Below are positions 45,041 through 53,144 of a stretch of 64,000 bases of DNA, in pieces. The notes below the pieces were generated by a model. The model ran no database searches. It was not told the origin of the DNA and worked only from the letters and a program-made list of their open reading frames with translations. The translations under genes and the position numbers were made by a program. Each line of letters starts with the position of its first letter. Position 1 is the stretch's first letter. The stretch is from Flagellimonas lutimaris (GTDB lineage Bacteria; Bacteroidota; Bacteroidia; Flavobacteriales; Flavobacteriaceae), in NCBI RefSeq assembly GCF_003581615.1, contig NZ_QXFH01000063.1, positions 37,340 through 101,339 on the forward strand. The letters are read 5' to 3'.

Positions 45041-45868
45041 TTATGATTTTATCTGCACTTTTTGCGACACCACATCCTTGATCGGAATCACAAATTTACC
45101 TTCTTGGGTTTCCAAAGTAAGACTATTATTATCTATGACCTTAATGGTTCCTTCATCTCCGTCGATAACTATTTTATCGCCCACCACATAGGTTTTTCGG
45201 GTATAGAAAGACCTGAGAAGGTCGGCAACAATCTCACGCGACCCCAAACCAACACCCAAGGCGAATGCCAAAAGGAACGATCCCAGGATCAATGTAATAT
45301 TATTTGTAATGATTGTAGTGTCGACTCCTGCCTGATTCAATGCGGTGATGGACATAAAAATGACAATCACGTAAAAGAATAGGTTGCTCACAATATTGGA
45401 ACCGCCAAATTCCAAGGAATCAAAAAGTCGCTTAATGGTATTTTTTACAAAATTACCAATATAGAAACCTAACATAAGTAACACGAGAGCACTGAAGAAT
45501 CGTGGTAAATAATTCAAGAGGTTACCAATTTCTTTGGATATAATATGCCAATCCAGAATATCGGCGGCAACAATTAAAAATACCAAAATCATAAACCACC
45601 GAACAAAGCCCAATATTATTTTGGTAAGGTCAATCTTGAGGTCGCCTTTACCTGTTACGTCCATACCATTTACCTTATCGTTCAGTACATCGATCTTGGC
45701 CAGTTTAAGGATTTTCTTTAATAAGAAAAGTATAATTCTGATGACGATCCATCCTAAGAATAAAATCACGATCGCTCCCAAAATCTTGGGAAAGGCCAAC
45801 GCTATCTCTTTACCCATACCGGATAGGGAATCAAGGGTCACATTTTTCCATTCATTAATAGTCTCCAT
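45041..45868 (-). CDS. Small-conductance mechanosensitive channel (MscS family)
   Basis: The 275-aa membrane protein has an extended N-terminus with several hydrophobic segments (about 25-55, 85-110, 125-150), a pore-region TM3-like stretch (LILGSFLLAFALGVGLGSREIVADLL near 195-220) and a beta domain (VGDKIVIDGDEGTIKVIDNNSLTLETQEG). It should open under membrane tension to release osmolytes. It is the short MscS type. A 34-base gap separates it from the upstream 62-aa gene on the same strand, so it may share that operon. Confidence 0.9.
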   Translation of the reverse strand: METINEWKNVTLDSLSGMGKEIALAFPKILGAIVILFLGWIVIRIILFLLKKILKLAKIDVLNDKVNGMDVTGKGDLKIDLTKIILGFVRWFMILVFLIVAADILDWHIISKEIGNLLNYLPRFFSALVLLMLGFYIGNFVKNTIKRLFDSLEFGGSNIVSNLFFYVIVIFMSITALNQAGVDTTIITNNITLILGSFLLAFALGVGLGSREIVADLLRSFYTRKTYVVGDKIVIDGDEGTIKVIDNNSLTLETQEGKFVIPIKDVVSQKVQIKS

Positions 45869-45902
45869 AGTTGCTGTTTATTTATAGTGTTCTGTTCGTT
45901 GA

Positions 45903-46091
45903 TTAGTTTTCCCCCAAGGTTCTGAATAGTTTACGCAAAGCTCCTCCCAAATTGATTGAGAACAACGAAGCCATGTCCATAACCAACTTTGCCGCAGCAA
46001 TATCGTTCATGACTTTTTGCTTCATTTCGGGCGGGGCCTCGTGCAAGGAAGCCTCCAACTCTTTAAATGGGTTTTTGTGTTTCTTTGCCAT
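45903..46091 (-). CDS. 62-aa protein coupled to sigma factor, function unknown
   Basis: I do not recognise a named family. The product begins MAKKHKNPFKELEASLHEAPPE, is charged in the first 30 residues and has an amphipathic/hydrophobic second half (KLVMDMASLFSINLGGALRKLF). It has no cysteine and no convincing signal peptide. Its ATG directly abuts the stop codon of the sigma-factor gene upstream (no intergenic base), which implies coupled translation. That layout suits an anti-sigma or other sigma partner, but this is inference. Confidence 0.72.
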   Translation of the reverse strand: MAKKHKNPFKELEASLHEAPPEMKQKVMNDIAAAKLVMDMASLFSINLGGALRKLFRTLGEN

Positions 46092-46721
46092 CTATTCCAG
46101 GGTATTATAGATTTCCAATAGTCTTTCTTTCGCTCTTTTAAGCCGCATTTTCACCGCACTCTCCCCAATATCCATTAAACTGACCAGCTCTTTAATGCTG
46201 GCTCCATCTTGATATTTCAACAACAAGATGGACTTGTCCTCCGCAGAAATGATTTCCAAGCATTTTTTCAGTTTATCGGCCTTCATTTCAAATAAACTCT
46301 CATCGGGCACTTCCTCGGTAAGTTTATGTTCGGAAGTTTCAACCTGTACGGATTGATCCCGTATTTTTAGTTGCTTGTCCCGGTTTACATAGTTCACACA
46401 AAAATTATAGGTAAAAGAATACAACCAAGTAGAAAACTTCGATTTCCCTTTAAAGGTTCGAAGTTTGATAAAAAGCTGGAGGAACACATCCTGTGTTAAA
46501 TCCTCCGCCTCATCCGCAGATTTTGCGAATCCGTAACATTTGTTATAGACCATTTTAGCATAGCGGTCGTACAACTTCCCAAAAAGTAAAGGGTCATTGT
46601 TCGCAACAATCTGTTTCACTAATTCCTCATCAGAAAGATGTACGTATAAGTCTTCCGTTTCCAAAAACGCTTTGTCGGGGTTACTTACAAGTATTAGAAA
46701 CAGGTTTTTTAAAAAAGTCAC
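46092..46721 (-). CDS. ECF-type RNA polymerase sigma factor
   Basis: The 209-aa product has region 2 (DEAEDLTQDVFLQLFIKLRTFKG, then FSTWLYSFTYNFCVNYVNRD) and region 4 (DKSILLLKYQDGASIKELVSLMDIGESAVKMRLKRAKERLLEIY, cited in parts near 160-205). The longest start is GTG 46721; an internal TTG before ETEDLYVHLSDEEL would give about 190 aa and fits the family N-terminus equally well. It is divergent from a lipoprotein gene and coupled to the 62-aa gene. Confidence 0.92.
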   Translation of the reverse strand: MTFLKNLFLILVSNPDKAFLETEDLYVHLSDEELVKQIVANNDPLLFGKLYDRYAKMVYNKCYGFAKSADEAEDLTQDVFLQLFIKLRTFKGKSKFSTWLYSFTYNFCVNYVNRDKQLKIRDQSVQVETSEHKLTEEVPDESLFEMKADKLKKCLEIISAEDKSILLLKYQDGASIKELVSLMDIGESAVKMRLKRAKERLLEIYNTLE

Positions 46722-46786
46722 TCTGGCGTTGAATTAATTTTGCTTGGCTTTTCCAAAATGGGGCGCAAAATAACGGATTTTCATGG

Positions 46787-46794
46787 TATATTTG
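46787..46794 (+). promoter_or_regulatory. Promoter -7 box before lipoprotein gene 46809
   Basis: TATATTTG fits TAnnTTTG, 14 bases before the ATG. No -33 match was found. Confidence 0.33.
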
Positions 46795-46808
46795 GTTAAA
46801 AACCAGAT

Positions 46809-47498
46809 ATGAAGACCAAATACCTCGTTGCACTGTTCGCTATTTTATTTTTTGCTGCTTGTAAAACGGAACCAAAAAAATCCGAAGAAACCGCTGAAAC
46901 CACCAAGCCCGAAAAAACAATTCCTGAACGTATCGCAGAAGCGCACGGGTTTAACCACTGGAAAGATGTTAAGGAAATCACCTTTACCTTTAATGTGGAC
47001 AGGGATTCCATGCATTTTGAGCGCAAATGGGACTGGAAACCAAAAACGAACATGGTAACTGCCATTTCTGGTGCCGACACCTTAACTTATGATCGCGCAG
47101 ATATGGATAGTATTGCCCTCAAAACCAATAGTGGTTTTATCAATGATAGATATTGGTTGATGGCACCCTTTAATTTGATGTGGGACGCCAGCAACTACAC
47201 TTACGAGCATACGGCAGAGGCTACCGCTCCTATAAGCGAAGAGCCAATGCAAAAACTCACTATTGTATATGCCAATGAAGGCGGCTATACTCCTGGAGAT
47301 GCGTATGACTTCTATTTTAGAGATGATTTCATTGTTAGAGAATGGGCGTATCGCAAATCCAACCAAAAAGAACCGAACTTGGTGTCCACTTGGGAAGATT
47401 ATGTGGATGTGGAAGGTATACAACTGGCCAAACAACACAACCGCCCCGAAGGTGGTATGAGTCTTTATTTTACAGGACTTTCGGTAAGTAAGGAATAG
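46809..47498 (+). CDS. DUF6503-like lipoprotein
   Basis: The 229-aa product has a lipoprotein signal peptide (MKTKYLVALFAILFFAACKT, lipid cysteine at 18), a short acidic linker, then a single beta-rich domain starting IAEAHGFNHWKDVKEITFTFNV and ending VEGIQLAKQHNRPEGGMSLYFTGL. The shape (repeated antiparallel strands, like LolA/outer membrane sorting folds) and the phrases resemble the DUF6503 family of Flavobacteriia. Function is unknown. It is divergent from the sigma factor and might be in its regulon, which is speculation. Confidence 0.78.
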   Translation: MKTKYLVALFAILFFAACKTEPKKSEETAETTKPEKTIPERIAEAHGFNHWKDVKEITFTFNVDRDSMHFERKWDWKPKTNMVTAISGADTLTYDRADMDSIALKTNSGFINDRYWLMAPFNLMWDASNYTYEHTAEATAPISEEPMQKLTIVYANEGGYTPGDAYDFYFRDDFIVREWAYRKSNQKEPNLVSTWEDYVDVEGIQLAKQHNRPEGGMSLYFTGLSVSKE

Positions 47499-47553
47499 AA
47501 CACTAAAAGCATTGTGCTAAAAATACGTTTACAAGTTCTCCCATTAAATAGCT

Positions 47554-47612
47554 AAAGGATGATTCCTTACATCGATTTTACACCAATCTGGGAGTGTAAC
47601 GATGTAAAATAC
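47554..47612 (+). promoter_or_regulatory. Dyad element upstream of serine hydrolase, copy A
   Basis: AAAGGATGAT is followed by an inverted repeat with outer arms TTACATCG (47567-47574) and CGATGTAA (47600-47607) and inner arms TTACAC (47578-47583) and GTGTAA (47594-47599). It begins 102 bases before the ATG at 47656. A related copy precedes the gene at 53145. Confidence 0.6.
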
Positions 47613-47655
47613 ATCTCTATAAACAAGTTAGCCTTCATTTCAAAAACAATGGAAT

Positions 47656-49011
47656 ATGAAACAAATATTATTATTGACTTTATCCGTATTGCTATTGGGA
47701 ACAAGTTGCCAAAACGAAAAGGCAGTTTCCAATAAATCCTCTTTAGAAATATACGCAGACTCACTATTTCAAGAAAGTGTTGATAGTTCTCAAATTGCCG
47801 GAGGAGCAATCTTGGTTTTTCAAAATGGGGAAAAACTGTTGAAAAAATCATATGGCTATGCTAGTATAGAATTAACCGTGCCAATGCCTGAGAATGCACA
47901 ATTTGAAATTGGCTCTGTAACGAAACAATTTACGGCTGCTGCCATCTTAAAATTAGTAGAAACAAAAAAGCTCTCTTTAGAAGATGATTTTACAGATTAT
48001 ATTCCATTTGATACCAAAGGAAGAAAAATTACCATCAATAATTTACTGAATCACACTTCTGGAATTCCTAGTTATACTGAAATTGGAGAGTTTTGGGATT
48101 TATCTATTCAGGAACACCCAAGAGATTCTCTGGTACGATTAGTAGAGCGAAATGATTTTTTATTTGAACCAAATGAAGCATTAATTTATAATAACTCTGC
48201 TTACTTTTTTCTTGGATTAATTATAGAAAAGGTTACCGAACAAAGTTATGAGGAATTTCTAAAGCAAGAATTCTTTGAGCCTTTGGTAATGAATAGTACA
48301 AACTATTGCTCCAATAGTAAAGTAGTTAAGAATAAAGTTTATGGCTACAATTATTCCCCAAATGGTCTTCAGCAAAAACCGTACTTAAATCACACTTGGC
48401 CATATTCAGCAGGCTCACTTTGTAGCACAACTGAAGATTTACTCATTTGGATGAGAGCTTTACATACAGGAAAAGTATTGACAGAACCTATGTATCAAAC
48501 AATGATTAGTCCAGACAATTTAAATGATGGGACTTCTGTTAGTTATGCGAAAGGACTTGTCAATTTTTCAAATTTTGGACATAACGAAATAGCTCATGGA
48601 GGAGGAATCCATGGCTTCCTTTCTGATACACGATATTTTCCTGAAGAGGATTTATACATCATATGTTTGATAAACACAACAGGACCTAGAGGTGGGAGTT
48701 TCTTTGCGGAGGAAATTACTTGGAAACTACTAGATAAAAAAGAATACAAACAGGTAGAATTGGATAGCGATTTTACAAATATTCAAGGAACTTATACTGG
48801 AGCCGTGAGAGGTGCGAATGTATCATTAGAAGTTAAATCGATAAAAAATGGCATAACACTGCAAGCTGTGGGGAACGACCAAATTGATACTTTGAAAGTT
48901 TATATTGGCAACAATACTTGGATGGACGGAAACGATAAGATAACCATAGAAAATAATGAGTTTCGTAAAAATAATATTTATAACTACTACATTTTAGAAA
49001 AGGAAAAATAA
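47656..49011 (+). CDS. Beta-lactamase-fold serine hydrolase, lipoprotein
   Basis: The 451-aa product has a lipoprotein signal (LLLGTSC, lipid cysteine at 18) and a class C beta-lactamase/esterase fold. The catalytic SxxK is Ser87-Val-Thr-Lys90 in EIGSVTKQFTA, the tyrosine motif is YNN near residue 175, and HGGGIHG near 315 takes the third-motif place. Such proteins act as D-aminopeptidases, esterases or carboxypeptidases; substrate cannot be told. The gene is visibly more AT-rich than its neighbours, suggesting acquisition. A dyad element lies upstream. Confidence 0.88.
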   Translation: MKQILLLTLSVLLLGTSCQNEKAVSNKSSLEIYADSLFQESVDSSQIAGGAILVFQNGEKLLKKSYGYASIELTVPMPENAQFEIGSVTKQFTAAAILKLVETKKLSLEDDFTDYIPFDTKGRKITINNLLNHTSGIPSYTEIGEFWDLSIQEHPRDSLVRLVERNDFLFEPNEALIYNNSAYFFLGLIIEKVTEQSYEEFLKQEFFEPLVMNSTNYCSNSKVVKNKVYGYNYSPNGLQQKPYLNHTWPYSAGSLCSTTEDLLIWMRALHTGKVLTEPMYQTMISPDNLNDGTSVSYAKGLVNFSNFGHNEIAHGGGIHGFLSDTRYFPEEDLYIICLINTTGPRGGSFFAEEITWKLLDKKEYKQVELDSDFTNIQGTYTGAVRGANVSLEVKSIKNGITLQAVGNDQIDTLKVYIGNNTWMDGNDKITIENNEFRKNNIYNYYILEKEK

Positions 49012-49165
49012 ACAACGAAGGTTAACACGGTATATGAAATCATCATACCCACGGGGGATGCTGTGCTTCAAACACTATACCATTCCACTTCATTTTAATG
49101 CGTTCTAAATACGGGCTTTTTGATACAAAATATTTGAACATTTAAGAATAACTAAAACCAATATC

Positions 49166-49573
49166 ATGACAACTAAACAAAACATTCAAATCATTGACAC
49201 ATTGTACAAGGCTTTTTCAACTGGCGATATGCCAACGGTTCTAGGATTAATGCACCCTGATATCGAATGGAACGAAGCTGAAAGTAATTCGCTTGCAGAT
49301 GGCAATCCCTATATTGGTCCAAATGCAATTTTAGAAGGCGTTTTTGCGCGTATTGGTGCTAGTCATGAATACTTTGGATTACAGGATGTAAAAATCCATG
49401 GTATGGATGACAACATGATCTTGGCCACCCTGCGATATGATGCCAAAGTAAATGCAACAGGAAAGAGCTACAATGCGCAAGTAGCACATCTATGGACGTT
49501 TAATGATGAAGGAAAAATTATTGCCTTTCAGCAATATGTTGATACCAAGAAGTTAGCGGACGCAGAAAATTAA
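49166..49573 (+). CDS. SnoaL/NTF2-like family protein
   Basis: The 135-aa cytoplasmic product has the SnoaL-like fold: N-terminal helices (NIQIIDTLYKAFSTGD), MPTVLGLMHPDIEWNEAE, then a strand-rich half with AQVAHLWTFNDEGKIIAFQQYVDT. Members bind small ligands or act as isomerases and cyclases; no catalytic residues can be assigned. It stands between the serine hydrolase and a decayed YciI gene, with ~150 bases of unremarkable sequence upstream. Confidence 0.86.
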   Translation: MTTKQNIQIIDTLYKAFSTGDMPTVLGLMHPDIEWNEAESNSLADGNPYIGPNAILEGVFARIGASHEYFGLQDVKIHGMDDNMILATLRYDAKVNATGKSYNAQVAHLWTFNDEGKIIAFQQYVDTKKLADAEN

Positions 49574-49575
49574 TT

Positions 49576-49743
49576 TCAATTATATAAACTGAATTGGAAA
49601 AAGTTGACCAATTTCTGGAGGAACATTTTAAATATCTGAACGAGTAATATGAATTAGGATATTTTCTTGCTTCTGGACTAAAATTACCAAGAACAGGTGG
49701 AATAATATTATTCAATCTCGAATCAAAAATAGAATCAAAATAA
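49576..49743 (+). pseudogene. Decayed YciI-like domain gene
   Basis: One frame reads LEKVDQFLEEHFKYLNE, then TAA, then YELGYFLASGLKLPRTGGIILFNLESK, stop (49741-49743). Both halves match the YciI pattern (EEVDKYLEEH...EQYELGxFLASGPKxPRxGGII), with the stop replacing what is usually CAA (Q). The start codon region is in another frame (FQLYKLNW), and the C-terminal third is missing. This is a remnant, probably once about 95 aa, downstream of the SnoaL-like gene. Confidence 0.8.
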
Positions 49744-49828
49744 ATCTTAAACGATTTAATATCTTATAAAAGTTAAGTATCTTATAGGTGACATACAGCA
49801 CTTATATAATTCCAAAAATAGAAGACCT

Positions 49829-50221
49829 ATGGGCTATTATTTTAGTACAATATTAAACGAGAAAGATTTCGAGAAGGCTATTGAAAAAGTAACTCTTGAA
49901 TTAAAAAATGAAGGATTTGGAATCCTTACCGAAATAGATATCGCCCAAACCTTAAAGAATAAACTGGGAGTTGATTTTAAAAAATATAGAATCTTGGGCG
50001 CATGCAATCCGCCTGCTGCCTATGAAGCACTAACCCATGAAGAAAAAATTGGCCTCTTTTTACCCTGTAATGTAGTTGTTCTAGAAAACGAAAATGGTGA
50101 AATTGAAGTAGCCGCTGTAGACCCCGTAGCTTCGATGATTGCCGTTAAAAATGAAAAGTTGGCTTCCGTTGCCCAAGAAATACAGCAAAAGCTTAAAAAT
50201 GCGATTGAAAAACTCGGTTAA
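49829..50221 (+). CDS. DUF302 domain protein
   Basis: The 130-aa product matches DUF302: FEKAIEKVTLELKNEGFGILTEIDIAQTLKNKLGVDFKKYRILGACNP (cited in part), AYEALTHEEKIGLFLPCNVVVLEN and EVAAVDPVASMIAV. The family is small, cytoplasmic and of unknown function; a cysteine in LGACNPP and LPCNVVV is conserved in many members. A 255-base gap upstream holds the YciI remnant and AT-rich filler. A 175-base gap precedes the malonate unit, so cotranscription is uncertain. Confidence 0.9.
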   Translation: MGYYFSTILNEKDFEKAIEKVTLELKNEGFGILTEIDIAQTLKNKLGVDFKKYRILGACNPPAAYEALTHEEKIGLFLPCNVVVLENENGEIEVAAVDPVASMIAVKNEKLASVAQEIQQKLKNAIEKLG

Positions 50222-50396
50222 GCAAGATCTACAGTTCTATTTGAAAGCTTGTAAAACATTCATATCTTGTTAACTAAACATCCGAACTTTATAAGACTAC
50301 TTAAAAGCAATGTTATTCTAGGTTCCCGAAGGACGAATTAGAAACATCTTTCGGTATGATGAGTTCGATTGTTGAATTTCACCAACCAAATAATCA

Positions 50397-51884
50397 ATGA
50401 TAGAACTAATTGAAAGAGCCACTGATTTTGCTGGACGAACGGCAATCAAGAGTGAGGGTCAGAGTTATACCTATGATAAACTCTTAGAAGAATCAAAAAA
50501 CGTTGCACTTACATTACTAAACGGGCAAAAAGACTTGAATGGAGCACGGATAGCCTTTCTTGTACCCGCTAGTTTTGAATACGCAAAAATCCAATGGGGA
50601 ATATGGAGAGCCGGTGGCATTGCCGTACCACTCTGCGAAAAACACCCTTTGCCTTCCATTGAATATGTTCTTAATGATACGAAAGCGTCGACCCTTATTT
50701 TTTCAGAAGAATTTAGACCGCTGTTGGCCCCACTTTTTAATACCAGTGAAATCAATTTTATACCCCTATCTGAAATAACATTCCAAGAAGGGCAATTACC
50801 AGATGTTCAGACGCACCGTAGCGCCCTGATTCTCTACACCAGTGGAACAACTGGTGCGCCAAAGGGAGTAGTGACCACGCACGACAACATCGAAGCTCAA
50901 ATAACCACATTGGTCGATTCTTGGAAATGGAATAAAGATGATCATGTTCTCAATGTACTCCCGCTACACCATGTGCATGGTATTATCAATATGCTGAGTT
51001 GTGCACTATGGAGCGGAGCCTGTTGTGAATTTCTTCCTAAATTCAATCCCGAAGAGGTCTATGATGTATTTAATAAAGGAGAGGTAAATGTTTTTATGGC
51101 CGTACCCACTATTTATTTTAAATTGATTGCCCACTTCAAGAAATTAACACCATCAGAGCAAGAATCAATTTCGAACAACCTTAAAAAGTTTAGACTTATG
51201 GTCTCCGGCTCCGCTGCTCTTCCCATTAGTGTTTTAGAGCAATGGAAAGAAATCAGTGGTCATATTTTACTGGAAAGATATGGGATGACCGAAATGGGCA
51301 TGGCCATCAGCAACCCATATGAAGGTATTCGAAAGCCAGGCCATATTGGACAACCCCTACCCGGGGTTGAAATTCGATTAGGCGACGCGAACCACAAGCC
51401 TGTCCAAAATAATGAACCCGGAGAAATTCTGATTAAAGGACCCAATGTTTTTAAGGAATACTGGAACAAGCCCAAAGCAACACAAGAGGCGTTTACTCCA
51501 GAGGGATGGTTTAAATCCGGTGACATTGCAGTTTTGGATGGTGACAGCATTAAAATTCTTGGGAGAAATTCGGTAGATATTATAAAATCCGGAGGGTATA
51601 AAATCTCTGCATTGGAAATAGAAGAAGTTCTCCGCAAACATCCCAAAATAAAGGACTGTGGTGTCGTTGGCATTCCAGACTTGGAATGGGGAGAAATAAT
51701 TGGAGCCGCTATTGTCACCGAGACGGATAATTTTGACACTGAAGAGCTAAAATCTTGGTTGCACAAAAAATTACCAGGCTATAAAACACCAAGAAAATAT
51801 ATGGTTATGTCCGATTTACCCAGAAATGTTATGGGCAAGGTCACCAAGAATAATATCAAGGAACTATTTACCACTAATCAATAA
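50397..51884 (+). CDS. matB: Acyl-CoA synthetase, probably malonyl-CoA synthetase
   Basis: The 495-aa adenylate-forming ligase has LYTSGTTGAPKGVVTTH near residue 143, LPLHHVHGI near 187, YGMTEMGMAI near 297, GWFKSGDIA near 365 and the C-terminal catalytic lysine in NVMGKVTKNN near 485. HHVHGI and RYGMTEMGM are typical of MatB malonyl-CoA synthetases. The two next genes encode MadL and MadM malonate carriers, spaced 5 and 3 bases apart, so malonate is the likely substrate. Methylmalonate or another short dicarboxylate is an alternative. Confidence 0.86.
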   Translation: MIELIERATDFAGRTAIKSEGQSYTYDKLLEESKNVALTLLNGQKDLNGARIAFLVPASFEYAKIQWGIWRAGGIAVPLCEKHPLPSIEYVLNDTKASTLIFSEEFRPLLAPLFNTSEINFIPLSEITFQEGQLPDVQTHRSALILYTSGTTGAPKGVVTTHDNIEAQITTLVDSWKWNKDDHVLNVLPLHHVHGIINMLSCALWSGACCEFLPKFNPEEVYDVFNKGEVNVFMAVPTIYFKLIAHFKKLTPSEQESISNNLKKFRLMVSGSAALPISVLEQWKEISGHILLERYGMTEMGMAISNPYEGIRKPGHIGQPLPGVEIRLGDANHKPVQNNEPGEILIKGPNVFKEYWNKPKATQEAFTPEGWFKSGDIAVLDGDSIKILGRNSVDIIKSGGYKISALEIEEVLRKHPKIKDCGVVGIPDLEWGEIIGAAIVTETDNFDTEELKSWLHKKLPGYKTPRKYMVMSDLPRNVMGKVTKNNIKELFTTNQ

Positions 51885-51889
51885 AACAA

Positions 51890-52270
51890 ATGAAAATCTA
51901 CGGAGTTGCACTGTTGGCCGCATGTTTTCTAATGGGAAAACTGCTGGGCCGCCTATTGGGCCACCTCATCAATATTGACAGTGATATTGGCGGCGTGGGT
52001 TTTGCCATGTTCCTGTTGATGACTTCCAGCATTTATCTCCGAAAAAAGAAGTGGTTGGTTTTAGAAACGGAAAAAGGTATTTGGTTTTGGAGTTCGATGT
52101 ACATCCCAATTATTGTGGCAATGACCTCCACGTTGAATGTAAAGGCTGCACTTTCCGGAGGATTTTTGGCCATTATTCTGGGGATTAGCGCCACTGCAGT
52201 ATGCATGTTAATGGTTCCCTTGCTTTCCAAGATTGGGAGAGGAAAGAGTATAGACTCCCCGAAAAAATAA
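51890..52270 (+). CDS. madL: Malonate transporter subunit MadL
   Basis: The 126-aa membrane protein has four hydrophobic segments (about 3-22, 38-52, 67-85, 92-112). MKIYGVALLAACFLMGKLLGRLLG, GGVGFAMFLLMT and PIIVAMTSTLNVKAALSGG match MadL, one of two subunits of the sodium-dependent malonate importer first known from Malonomonas. It lies between the synthetase and madM genes. It cannot function without MadM by the family model. Confidence 0.92.
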   Translation: MKIYGVALLAACFLMGKLLGRLLGHLINIDSDIGGVGFAMFLLMTSSIYLRKKKWLVLETEKGIWFWSSMYIPIIVAMTSTLNVKAALSGGFLAIILGISATAVCMLMVPLLSKIGRGKSIDSPKK

Positions 52271-52273
52271 CAC

Positions 52274-53020
52274 ATGGAAATCATCAATACCATCATTGGA
52301 AAAAATGGGTTAGTATTTGCATTTCTTTGTGTAGGGATCATCATGCTGTTTTCCTCCTGGGTTTCAAAATACATTACCAACAAAAAAATCCCTGGGGTTG
52401 CCATAGCGATTATTATAGGGCTATCACTTGCTTTTTTGGGTGACGAGAAAGGTATATCAAACATTCCTCTTTTTGCGGGGATGGCATTACTAGGGGGACC
52501 GATGCTTCGCGATTTTGCTGTTGTGGCAACTGCCATGAGCGCCGATCTTTCAAAAATAAGGCAAGCAGGGTTGGCCGGACTTGTCTCTTTGCTCATTGGT
52601 GTTTTTATATCATTTACCATGGGGGTTTTGATTGGGTTGAGCATGGGCTATACCAATATCGAGAGTCTTACCACCATTGGGGCCGGGGCCTGCACCTATA
52701 TAGTAGGTCCGGTAACGGGTACAGCCATTGGGGCAAGTTCAGATGTAATTGCCATTAGTGTGGCAACAGGGGTGGTAAAGACCATTTTTGCAACCATTGG
52801 TACACCTTTGATTGCCCAGAAAATAAAATTGGACAATCCACATGCAGCCATTGTTTTTGGCGGGTTGGTCGGAACAACCAGTGGTGTAGTGGCAGGACTT
52901 GCGGCCACAGATGAAGAGTTGGTTCCCTATGGGGCGTTGACCTCTACTTTTTATACAGGAATAGGATGCCTATTATGTCCATCCTTATTTTATGTTATTT
53001 TGCGATTCTTGAATATTTAA
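52274..53020 (+). CDS. madM: Malonate transporter subunit MadM
   Basis: The 248-aa membrane protein has about eight hydrophobic segments. IGKNGLVFAFLCVGIIMLFS, GVAIAIIIGLSLAFLGDEKG, MALLGGPMLRDFAVVATAM and TTIGAGACTYIVGPVTGTAIGAS (cited in part) are MadM-like. With MadL it should import malonate with sodium ions. The cassette lacks the mad/mdc decarboxylase genes that usually accompany it. Confidence 0.93.
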   Translation: MEIINTIIGKNGLVFAFLCVGIIMLFSSWVSKYITNKKIPGVAIAIIIGLSLAFLGDEKGISNIPLFAGMALLGGPMLRDFAVVATAMSADLSKIRQAGLAGLVSLLIGVFISFTMGVLIGLSMGYTNIESLTTIGAGACTYIVGPVTGTAIGASSDVIAISVATGVVKTIFATIGTPLIAQKIKLDNPHAAIVFGGLVGTTSGVVAGLAATDEELVPYGALTSTFYTGIGCLLCPSLFYVILRFLNI

Positions 53021-53044
53021 GACAAATCCAGTTGAAGTTTAAAT

Positions 53045-53103
53045 AAAGGATGATCTATCACATCGATTTTATGCCATTTTGGATGTATGTCAATGTATTT
53101 TAT
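53045..53103 (+). promoter_or_regulatory. Dyad element upstream of membrane protein, copy B
   Basis: It aligns without gaps to 47554-47612 (about 41 of 59 bases identical). AAAGGATGAT and ACATCGATTTTA are exact matches at the same spacing; the right half is looser and the dyad is imperfect. It begins 100 bases before the ATG at 53145. Confidence 0.58.
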
Positions 53104-53144
53104 AACCTTATAGCATAACTTAGTTAGTAGAAATTTACAAGGGA

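Noticed and set aside
49012..49099. Short frame continuing after the serine hydrolase stop (26 codons)
   Set aside because: It is in the same frame but has no start codon, no recognised motif and no upstream signal; likely chance.
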